Assembly: GCF_020906515.1 (NCBI RefSeq)
Contig: NW_026944021.1
Span: 1-25,124, forward strand
Origin: Vanrija pseudolonga
Taxonomy: Eukaryota > Basidiomycota > Tremellomycetes > Trichosporonales > Trichosporonaceae
DNA length: 25,124 nt
Direction of reading: 5' to 3'
A program made the translations under genes and the position numbers. This document shows, in pieces, positions 19,546-25,124 of this stretch. The notes beneath the pieces were generated by a model that ran no database searches, was not told the DNA's origin, and worked only from the letters and a program-made list of their open reading frames with translations. Every line of letters starts with the position of its first letter. Position 1 is the first letter of the stretch.

Positions 19546-19660
19546 TTTAAGGTATAATCTTACTTGAGGCAGTATTAACTCGACCTTTTGTATATAGGTT
19601 TATATTATCTTTTCAGGTAATACGTAATATTACGTAATCATTTATTAATTTAAGCTTAAT

Positions 19661-20275
19661 ATGAACGCATTTCTATTAGATTTATTAGCTTTTGGCGCTG
19701 TTCTATCAGGTGTATTAGTAATTACATCAAAAAATCCTGTTATTTCAATTCTTTTCTTAATTTCTGTGTTTGTTAATGCAGCTGGATATTTATTATTATT
19801 AGGTGTAGGATTCGTAGGTATTTCATATTTAATTGTATATGTAGGTGCTATTGCTATTTTATTCCTCTTCGTAGTTATGATGTTAAATATTACTCTATCT
19901 GATATTATTTCTGTAGGACGAGAATATACTAAAAATCTTCCATTAGGTTTAATTGTTGGATCATTATTTGTCTTTGAAATTTTAAGATTAATCCCTACAG
20001 CATATAAAGAAGCAGGAGGACTACCACTGGAGTTATTTAATTATCTAAATGGATTATTCTTAGGAATTGATAGTAGTTCAATTGGTAGAGGTGTACACAT
20101 GACTTTTACAGAAGCAGGGGCAGATCAATTATTTACAAATTTTCTACAAATTGAATCAATTGGTCAAGGATTATATACATATGGTTCATTATGGCTTCTA
20201 CTAACAAGTATTATTTTATTACTAGCTATGTTAGGTCCTATTGTACTATGTCTACGATCGGTAACAGAAAAATAA
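19661..20275 (+). CDS. nad6: NADH dehydrogenase subunit 6
   Basis: Membrane subunit of complex I (NuoJ homologue) next to the quinone chamber. 204 residues and five helices. Typical are NPVISILFLISVFVNAAGYL and IVYVGAIAILFLFVVMMLNI, the latter holding the conserved pi-bulge helix. It ends in TAA; an AATCCCC tag begins two bases later and is followed by a run of seven tRNAs. Confidence 0.96.
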   Translation: MNAFLLDLLAFGAVLSGVLVITSKNPVISILFLISVFVNAAGYLLLLGVGFVGISYLIVYVGAIAILFLFVVMMLNITLSDIISVGREYTKNLPLGLIVGSLFVFEILRLIPTAYKEAGGLPLELFNYLNGLFLGIDSSSIGRGVHMTFTEAGADQLFTNFLQIESIGQGLYTYGSLWLLLTSIILLLAMLGPIVLCLRSVTEK

Positions 20276-20276
20276 A

Positions 20277-20283
20277 AATCCCC
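20277..20283 (+). terminator. AATCCCC tag after nad6
   Basis: AATCCCC two bases past the nad6 stop, abutting a TTAAAAGAAA motif (20284 on) 11 bases before tRNA-Leu. The two motifs touch here, tag first. Confidence 0.5.
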
Positions 20284-20303
20284 TTAAAAGAAATAATAAT
20301 TAT

Positions 20304-20385
20304 GCAAGCATGCTGGAATGGTAGACAGTGCCCGCTTAAGATGGGTTGCCCTAGTGGCGTGAGAGTTCAAGTCTCTCTGCTTGTA
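20304..20385 (+). tRNA. trnL: tRNA-Leu (UAA)
   Basis: Class II: acceptor GCAAGCA/TGCTTGT, anticodon stem GCCCG/TGGGT with loop CTTAAGA (anticodon UAA), long variable arm, T arm GAGAG/CTCTC, discriminator A. Its T arm and tail resemble tRNA-Leu(UAG) at 21407. Confidence 0.92.
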
Positions 20386-20413
20386 AAGATCAGATAAATG
20401 ATCATATTATATA

Positions 20414-20484
20414 CGCGATATAGTGTAACGGAAACACATTGGCCTCATGACCCGAAGTTCTAGGTTCGACTCCTAGTATCGCTT
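20414..20484 (+). tRNA. trnM: Initiator tRNA-Met (CAU)
   Basis: Starts CGCGATA with 3' TATCGCT, so pair 1-72 is a C·U mismatch, the mark of formyl-methionyl initiator tRNAs. Anticodon region GGCCTCATGACCCGAAG resembles bacterial tRNA-fMet. T arm CTAGG/CCTAG. Confidence 0.88.
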
Positions 20485-20486
20485 AA

Positions 20487-20558
20487 GGCACTATCGTATA
20501 GTGGTTAATACACCTGACCTTCAACCAGGGAAGGCTGGTTCGATTCCAGCTAGAGTCA
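20487..20558 (+). tRNA. trnE: tRNA-Glu (UUC), with unusual C33
   Basis: Acceptor GGCACTA/TAGAGTC with an A·A mismatch at 4-69, D stem GTAT/ATAC, T arm GCTGG/CCAGC. Counting from the D stem, the anticodon stem is CCTGA/CCAGG (31-39 A·C) and the loop CCTTCAA: anticodon UUC preceded by C33 instead of the near-universal U33. It is the only candidate for tRNA-Glu in the set. Confidence 0.75.
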
Positions 20559-20585
20559 ATTGATTATATAATTTTATAATCTACA

Positions 20586-20656
20586 GCCGATATAGTTAAG
20601 TGGTATAACATAAATCTTGTAAATTTAAGTGATTGGTTCGATTCCAGTTATCGGTA
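20586..20656 (+). tRNA. trnT: tRNA-Thr (UGU)
   Basis: Acceptor GCCGATA/TATCGGT, anticodon stem TAAAT/ATTTA with loop CTTGTAA (anticodon UGU), T arm ATTGG/CCAGT, discriminator A. Confidence 0.92.
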
Positions 20657-20681
20657 AATTAATTACTTCATTGGTATATAT

Positions 20682-20751
20682 GACTCCTGGAGTAATTGGC
20701 AACTCAGATCTTTTTGGTGGGTTTGTTTCACGTTCGAGTCGTGGGGAGTCA
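20682..20751 (+). tRNA. trnQ: tRNA-Gln (UUG)
   Basis: Acceptor GACTCCT/GGGAGTC, D stem GAGT/ACTC, anticodon stem GATCT/GGGTT with loop TTTTGGT (anticodon UUG), T stem CACG/CGTG (four clear pairs), discriminator A. Confidence 0.82.
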
Positions 20752-20773
20752 GTAAATTTAAATCTAAATTTAA

Positions 20774-20846
20774 GGGAACATAACTCAGTTGGTAGAGTAG
20801 CCGACTTTTAATCGGTTAGTCGTTGGTTCGAGCCCAACTGTTCTCA
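20774..20846 (+). tRNA. trnK: tRNA-Lys (UUU)
   Basis: Acceptor GGGAACA/TGTTCTC, anticodon stem closed by CCGA/TCGG with loop CTTTTAA (anticodon UUU), T arm GTTGG/CCAAC, discriminator A. Confidence 0.93.
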
Positions 20847-20869
20847 TAGTCAATGTTGATTATGTGAAT

Positions 20870-20951
20870 GGATAGACATTCTATTGGTGAGGTACTTCAG
20901 TTGCTATCTGAATGAATTATGTTCTTATGGGTTCAATTCCCATTCTATCCG
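20870..20951 (+). tRNA. trnS: tRNA-Ser (GCU)
   Basis: Class II: acceptor GGATAGA/TCTATCC, anticodon stem TTCAG/CTGAA with loop TTGCTAT (anticodon GCU), long variable arm, T arm ATGGG/CCCAT, discriminator G. Confidence 0.92.
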
Positions 20952-21063
20952 ATAAAATTATAATTATATTAATTTTGTTATGTAAAAGAGGAGATAAACG
21001 TATAAAGTTTATCTAATGTCAAAGTCATAACGTAATTAATAGTTTAGACGTCAATATTACTAA

Positions 21064-21291
<228 letters not shown>

Positions 21292-21317
21292 TTATTTATT
21301 AATATATTATATAAATA

Positions 21318-21354
21318 GGTTATTATGCTTATATATATAGGCATAATAACCCCC
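21318..21354 (+). terminator. Hairpin plus CCCCC tag after atp9
   Basis: GGTTATTATGC and GCATAATAACC make an 11-bp perfect stem with a 12-base AT loop; the tag AACCCCCG overlaps its 3' arm. It lies 26 bases past the atp9 stop. Variant of the AATCCCC tag. Confidence 0.55.
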
Positions 21355-21406
21355 GTATATCTTATTATATTTAATAATTGTTGATATAAGGAAGATATTG
21401 TTAAAA

Positions 21407-21487
21407 GCAAATATGTTGGAATGGTAGACAAGCGTTACTTAGGATAACGTGCTTCACGGCATGAGAGTTCAAGTCTCTCTATTTGTA
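21407..21487 (+). tRNA. trnL: tRNA-Leu (UAG)
   Basis: Class II: acceptor GCAAATA/TATTTGT, anticodon stem CGTTA/TAACG with loop CTTAGGA (anticodon UAG, reads CUN), variable arm GTGCTTCACGGCAT, T arm GAGAG/CTCTC, discriminator A. Confidence 0.93.
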
Positions 21488-21510
21488 AAACTTATGTCAT
21501 ATATTTTACT

Positions 21511-21581
21511 TCGCTTTTAGCACAATGGTAGTGTACCCGTCTTCGGAACGGTGGATATTGGTTCGATTCCAATAAGGCGGT
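21511..21581 (+). tRNA. trnR: tRNA-Arg (UCG)
   Basis: Acceptor TCGCTTT/AAGGCGG, anticodon stem CCCGT/ACGGT with loop CTTCGGA (anticodon UCG), T arm ATTGG/CCAAT, discriminator T. It matches the strong preference for CGA arginine codons in the core genes. Confidence 0.9.
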
Positions 21582-21666
21582 AATGCACCTCCTTATTAAA
21601 AGATAAATTAAAATATATAAGGAGAGATTATATCACGTATAATATAGTATAAAAAGAATAATGAAA

Positions 21667-21738
21667 ATAGATATCGTATAGCGGTTATTACTTCCGATTT
21701 CCACTCGGATTACACCGGTTCGAATCCGGTTATCTATA
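21667..21738 (+). tRNA. trnG: tRNA-Gly (UCC)
   Basis: Acceptor ATAGATA/TATCTAT, anticodon stem TCCGA/TCGGA with loop TTTCCAC (anticodon UCC), T arm ACCGG/CCGGT, discriminator A. It ends 30 bases before nad2. Confidence 0.93.
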
Positions 21739-21768
21739 GATAAATATAACCTTATTATTTATTTTGTA

Positions 21769-23304
21769 ATGCTAGTATTAGCTATTTTTTCTCTTATAAC
21801 AGCCGTAGCGCTTCCCTCCGTGAAGATTTCTCCTGTATTATTAACTCGAGTAACTTCTATTATTCTCCTTTATGCGGCTGCATTATCATTTAATGGTATG
21901 TACGTTCAAGCTATTGGATCAGGTATAGGAATTTACAGTGGGTTATTTCAAGTAACACCAGTATCAGAATTTATTGATACATTCATTTTTGTTATTGGGG
22001 CAATTATTCTAATTGGTTGGGCTCCTGTTACATCTAAAGTTGTGGCTAAAGTAGAATCAGTATTTACAGCATTACCAACAATTCCAGAATATTCACTTCT
22101 GATTTTATTTACAATTTGTGGAGCTTCATTTTTAATTTCAAGAAGAGATTTAGTTTCAATGTATTTAAGTATTGAATTACAATCATTCGCTGTATATATT
22201 CTAGCATCTTTATATCGAGAATCAGAATCAGCAACTTCAGCTGGACTTAAATACTTTTTATTAGGTGGTCTATCATCTGGGCTTATTTTATTAGGATCAG
22301 CATTAGTATATGCTTATACTGGATTAACAGACCTAGAAAGTATTTTCTCATTACTTTCAGTAGATAATGTAAATAATTTAAGTCAAGGACTAGGACCTGT
22401 AATTATTGGAGTAGTTATTACTAGAATTGGATTTTTATTCAAAGTAGCTGCAGCACCATTCCATAATTGGGCACCAGATGTATATGATGGAACACCAACA
22501 ATTGTAACTACATGGTTAACAATTATGCCAAAAATTTCCATTTTCGTATTCTTACTAGAACTACAAAGTGGGCTAGGTTTCAACGGTGCATCATTAACAT
22601 TACTATTTGATGGTATTTCATTTGATGTATGGAAAAATTTATTATTAATTTCATCATTATTATCATTAATTATTGGAACAGTAGTAGGACTAGCACAATA
22701 TCGAATGAAACGACTATTTGCATATAGTACTATTTCACACGTAGGATTTCTTTTACTTGCACTAGGTATTAATAGTGAAGAATCCATCGAATCATTTCTA
22801 TTTTACTTAGTTCAATACACAATTACTAACTTAAATGCATTCTTAGTAATTCTAGCATTTGGTTATATGATTAACCTATCTAAAAAATCATCAGATATTC
22901 AATTTATTTCTGATCTTAAAGGACAATTTAAAGTAAATCCATTACTAGGACTAGCATTAACATTAAGCTTATTCTCAATGGCAGGAGTTCCTCCATTAAT
23001 TGGATTCTTTGGAAAACAAATGATTCTTTATTCAGCTACACACAGAGGATATTACTTCCTATCATTAGTTGCAATCATTGTATCTGTAATTAGTGCATCA
23101 TATTACTTAAAAATTATTCGAGTAATTCACTTTGAATCATCAGATTCAGAAGTAGTACCATCAACATCGACAGAACCTAAATTAACAAATGTACATAGCT
23201 TCGCTATTGCGACATTAACACTGGTAATTACACTATACATGTTCTTACCATCAATTCTTCTAAATAGCACAACACTACTGGCTCTATCAATTTTCACTTA
23301 TTAA
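21769..23304 (+). CDS. nad2: NADH dehydrogenase subunit 2
   Basis: Antiporter-like complex I subunit, 511 residues. Typical parts are [20 protein letters not shown] (with the helix-5 Glu), the TM7-8 loop [39 protein letters not shown] and [14 protein letters not shown]. It ends in TAA whose last A starts nad3. It follows tRNA-Gly with a short AT-rich leader. Confidence 0.98.
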   Translation: MLVLAIFSLITAVALPSVKISPVLLTRVTSIILLYAAALSFNGMYVQAIGSGIGIYSGLFQVTPVSEFIDTFIFVIGAIILIGWAPVTSKVVAKVESVFTALPTIPEYSLLILFTICGASFLISRRDLVSMYLSIELQSFAVYILASLYRESESATSAGLKYFLLGGLSSGLILLGSALVYAYTGLTDLESIFSLLSVDNVNNLSQGLGPVIIGVVITRIGFLFKVAAAPFHNWAPDVYDGTPTIVTTWLTIMPKISIFVFLLELQSGLGFNGASLTLLFDGISFDVWKNLLLISSLLSLIIGTVVGLAQYRMKRLFAYSTISHVGFLLLALGINSEESIESFLFYLVQYTITNLNAFLVILAFGYMINLSKKSSDIQFISDLKGQFKVNPLLGLALTLSLFSMAGVPPLIGFFGKQMILYSATHRGYYFLSLVAIIVSVISASYYLKIIRVIHFESSDSEVVPSTSTEPKLTNVHSFAIATLTLVITLYMFLPSILLNSTTLLALSIFTY

Positions 23305-23693
23305 TGACATCTCTAAAAATTATAATTATTTTCGTACCAATTCTCGTATTTATTCTTCTAATGCTTAATGTATTACTAGCAGCACACCGACCTGATTCGG
23401 AAAAAGTTACTCCATACGAATGTGGATTCTCTCCAATTTATGGACAAACTCGAACTCCTTTCAGTATTCAATACTATTTAGTAGGTATTTTATTCTTAGT
23501 ATTCGATCTAGAAATTTTATTATTATACCCTATTGGTGTAACATTATATAATGTTTCAGTATATGGATTCTGGGTTGCAGTAGTATTCTTTTCAGTACTT
23601 ACATTAGGATTTGTTTATGAATTAGGTAAAGGAGTATTATACTTCACAGACCAACGATCACAAATTAACACAAGAAAAATTTCGGGTTTTTAA
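23304..23693 (+). CDS. nad3: NADH dehydrogenase subunit 3
   Basis: Complex I membrane subunit with the loop that closes the quinone site. 129 residues. Conserved are [11 protein letters not shown] (loop Cys) and [14 protein letters not shown]. It overlaps nad2 by one base. Its own TAA also overlaps an ATG by one base (23693-23695), which leads towards orf81. Confidence 0.97.
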   Translation: MTSLKIIIIFVPILVFILLMLNVLLAAHRPDSEKVTPYECGFSPIYGQTRTPFSIQYYLVGILFLVFDLEILLLYPIGVTLYNVSVYGFWVAVVFFSVLTLGFVYELGKGVLYFTDQRSQINTRKISGF

Positions 23694-23708
23694 TGATCAG
23701 GAGTAGAA

Positions 23709-23954
23709 GTGTCTAGTTATGCCGCTTGGTTAATGGATAATACTCTTCCACTACATTGCGCTATTGTACTACATAATAGTGATCTTTCTGGAGACGATAG
23801 AATTAAACATCATAATATTGTACTTCCTTCAGATCAGACTATAACAGATATTTTAGAAACCGTATCAAATATTACAGAACAATCTCTACTTGCAGCGGCA
23901 GGTACATTACATGTAGATTTAAGAACAATCTTAGTTAACTATTTAGTATGGTAA
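23709..23954 (+). CDS. orf81, unknown protein behind nad3
   Basis: Reading frame of 81 codons in the nad2-nad3 unit. GTG 23709 or ATG 23733 could start it. Alternatively the ATG at 23693, which overlaps the nad3 stop in TAATG just as in nad4L-nad5 and nad2-nad3, opens MIRSRSV and meets TAG at 23714; a +1 step there enters exactly the orf81 frame (SYAAWLMDNTLP). The protein is soluble and acidic in its middle (LHNSDLSGDDRIKHHN, ITDILETVSNITEQ) and ends LRTILVNYLVW. I do not recognise it. The AATCCCC tag comes 14 bases after its TAA and not after nad3, so it is probably part of the transcript. Confidence 0.5.
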   Translation: MSSYAAWLMDNTLPLHCAIVLHNSDLSGDDRIKHHNIVLPSDQTITDILETVSNITEQSLLAAAGTLHVDLRTILVNYLVW

Positions 23955-23968
23955 TTTTCAAAATTCAA

Positions 23969-23975
23969 AATCCCC
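23969..23975 (+). terminator. AATCCCC tag after nad2-nad3-orf81
   Basis: Tag 14 bases past the orf81 stop. Its absence after nad2 and nad3 supports one transcript for the three frames. Confidence 0.5.
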
Positions 23976-24010
23976 ATAAAGAATAATAATATTTTTTAAT
24001 AAATTTTTGA

Positions 24011-24030
24011 ATAAAAGAAAGATATATAAG
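24011..24030 (+). promoter_or_regulatory. ATAAAAGAAAGATATATAAG motif before tRNA-Ala
   Basis: TWAAAAGAARG-type motif between the preceding tag and the last tRNA cluster, 19 bases before tRNA-Ala. Candidate promoter or 5' processing site. Confidence 0.3.
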
Positions 24031-24049
24031 AAATATTAATAAGATAGAA

Positions 24050-24120
24050 GGGGACATAATATAAGGGTAGTATGTCATGTTTGCATCATGATTGTCAGAG
24101 TTCGAATCTCTGTGTCTCCA
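24050..24120 (+). tRNA. trnA: tRNA-Ala (UGC)
   Basis: Acceptor GGGGACA/TGTCTCC, anticodon stem TCATG/CATGA with loop TTTGCAT (anticodon UGC), T arm CAGAG/CTCTG, discriminator A. Confidence 0.93.
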
Positions 24121-24146
24121 AGAATTTATTAATTATGTAAGATATA

Positions 24147-24218
24147 ACCTCGATAGCTCAATAGGTAGAGCACGGAAGTGAAGTTTCTGGGGAATGAGTT
24201 CGAATCTCGTTTGAGGTA
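24147..24218 (+). tRNA. trnF: tRNA-Phe (GAA)
   Basis: Acceptor ACCTCGA/TTGAGGT, anticodon stem closed by GGAA/TTCT with loop GTGAAGT (anticodon GAA), T arm ATGAG/CTCGT, discriminator A. Confidence 0.92.
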
Positions 24219-24250
24219 TAGATTGTTTAAAATCTAAAATAATTATAAAA

Positions 24251-24332
24251 GAGTAGGTAGTCTAATGGTAAGGCAACTGATTGTAGCTTAGTCGTGCATT
24301 GCACATTGGGAGTTCGAATCTCTCCTTGCTCA
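24251..24332 (+). tRNA. trnY: tRNA-Tyr (GUA)
   Basis: Class II, as in many fungal mitochondria: acceptor GAGTAGG/CTTGCTC, anticodon stem ACTGA/TTAGT with loop TTGTAGC (anticodon GUA), variable arm with GTGCATTGCAC hairpin, T arm GGGAG/CTCTC, discriminator A. Confidence 0.93.
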
Positions 24333-24451
24333 AATTAACATTTATATTTTGTATGTATCGCACATCAATAAATGTTAGCATAAAGTAAAGATTTTAAGAA
24401 ATTCTAGAATAACTATAAGTAACATATAATATAGGCTTATACAATAATAAA

Positions 24452-24523
24452 GGTATGGTTAGTTTAGTGGTAAAATTTTTCATTGTGGTTGAAGGGAGTG
24501 CAGTTCAATTCTGTGACCTTACC
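24452..24523 (+). tRNA. trnH: tRNA-His (GUG)
   Basis: Extra G at position -1 facing C73: GGTATGGT pairs with ACCTTACC with one T·T mismatch. Anticodon stem TTTCA/TGAAG with loop TTGTGGT (anticodon GUG), T arm TGCAG/CTGTG. Confidence 0.88.
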
Positions 24524-24564
24524 CGTTTAATACTAAGTCTATAAAAACTAAGTTATATTTATTA

Positions 24565-24740
24565 TCAAAGTGAATATAATTCGGAAGGTCTGGAACTAAT
24601 TAATACATGTTAAAACGACGAGAGTTGTGGTAATTTATAATGAATTAAATAATAAAGATTATTCGAGCAATACGCCCATGTATAGTTATATATAGTTAGG
24701 AATTAGTATACAAACAAAATCTGGCCTATTATGTGTCTTA
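24565..24740 (+). ncRNA. rnpB: Candidate RNase P RNA
   Basis: Two blocks look like the universally conserved RNase P RNA core. CR-I: GGAAGGTCTGGAAC (24583-24596), compare bacterial GGAAAGUCCGGGC. CR-V: ACAAAATCTGGCCTAT (24714-24729), compare ACAGAACCCGGCUUAU. Together they form helix P4, AGG-(bulged U)-CUGGA with UCUGG-CCU, keeping the bulged U; ATAAT/ATTAT (24576-24580, 24727-24731) can form P2 outside it. The RNA would be about 175 bases, very small, and sits between tRNA-His and tRNA-Met, a usual place for fungal mitochondrial rnpB. It would cut tRNA 5' leaders together with nuclear-coded proteins. Ends are approximate. Confidence 0.65.
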
Positions 24741-24742
24741 GC

Positions 24743-24814
24743 ACCGAAATAGTTTAGCGGTTAAAACACGTCATTCATAACGATGTAACATTGGTTCGAT
24801 TCCAATTTTCGGTA
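24743..24814 (+). tRNA. trnM: Elongator tRNA-Met (CAU)
   Basis: Acceptor ACCGAAA/TTTCGGT fully paired, unlike the initiator; loop TTCATAA (anticodon CAU), T arm ATTGG/CCAAT, discriminator A. Taken as elongator Met; an Ile(CAU) role is less likely because AUA would need it. Confidence 0.87.
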
Positions 24815-24923
24815 ACAATAAACAAATAAATAAAGGAATTAAGTAGGGTAGTAAAATACAAAATATTTAAATAATATTTTATATTATAAGATGGTTATAC
24901 AGATTTTAATAAATTAAATTATT

Positions 24924-25124
24924 ATGAAAGTTTTATTAAGACCAAACCTAAGTAAACAATATTTAACAGCAGGAAATCTGTTATTAATAAATTACAATTT
25001 TACTAAAGGTTCTAAAATTGGAACAAGAGCTATGTTAAATGCACAACGAAGAGCTATTAAATTAATTGATCATTTTTTCACACCAATTAAAGGTTTATCA
25101 AGTAAACCTTTAATCGAAGTAACA
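24924..25124 (+). CDS. rps3: rps3, N-terminal part, continuing at base 1
   Basis: First 67 codons of mitochondrial ribosomal protein S3. It starts MKVLLRPNLSKQYL and includes NAQRRAIKLIDHFF and SSKPLIEVT, the last matching the family segment before a beta strand. The next residues, THSVIITVFYYIGQKN, are encoded from base 1 in the same frame with nothing missing. The window is therefore a circle opened within this gene. ATG 24924 is the first in-frame start after tRNA-Met. The later frame changes are described under the 1-499 entry. Confidence 0.88.
   Translation, partial: MKVLLRPNLSKQYLTAGNLLLINYNFTKGSKIGTRAMLNAQRRAIKLIDHFFTPIKGLSSKPLIEVT

Noticed and set aside
20191-20397. Plus-strand open frame of 68 codons
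   Set aside because: It runs out of frame through the nad6 3' end and tRNA-Leu.
20629-20811. Plus-strand open frame of 60 codons
   Set aside because: It crosses tRNA-Thr, tRNA-Gln and tRNA-Lys; the RNA folds explain the sequence.

Overview
The window looks like a complete circular fungal mitochondrial genome of 25,124 bp, cut open inside rps3. The last 201 bases are an rps3 N-terminus (24924-25124). That reading frame continues without a break at base 1. The window holds all 14 standard fungal respiratory and ATP-synthase genes (cox1-3, cob, nad1-6, nad4L, atp6, atp8, atp9), both rRNAs, 24 tRNAs that together cover all 20 amino acids, a candidate RNase P RNA and three unfamiliar reading frames. 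No introns are visible; cox1, cob, nad5 and rnl are uninterrupted. The gene content and the overlapping nad4L-nad5 and nad2-nad3 pairs fit a fungus. I cannot place it more closely.

Layout: rps3 C-terminus and rnl (1-3664); tRNA-Cys, -Trp, -Val; cox2 followed by an unknown gene with several frame changes (5086-6008); nad1. A block on the opposite strand (11728 down to 7249) reads cox1, orf57, tRNA-Ser, rns, atp6. The plus strand resumes with cox3, atp8, tRNA-Arg, nad4, tRNA-Ile, cob, tRNA-Asp, nad4L-nad5, tRNA-Pro, -Asn, nad6, a run of seven tRNAs, atp9, three tRNAs, nad2-nad3-orf81, tRNA-Ala, -Phe, -Tyr, -His, the rnpB candidate, tRNA-Met and rps3.

Three things stand out. (1) A short tag, AATCCCC or a close variant, lies on the coding strand just past the end of nearly every transcription unit, on both strands, often with a hairpin or palindrome. 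It looks like a genome-wide 3'-end or processing signal. (2) The conserved genes are intact, contain no in-frame UGA and all end in UAA; the only tRNA-Trp has a CCA anticodon. The non-core genes differ: rps3 needs about four frame changes, all +1; the gene after cox2 needs several and contains UGA; orf57 contains UGA; and orf81 may need a +1 step to use the ATG that overlaps nad3. This could be programmed +1 frameshifting or RNA editing, recent decay, or local sequence error. (3) A very small RNase P RNA candidate lies between tRNA-His and tRNA-Met.
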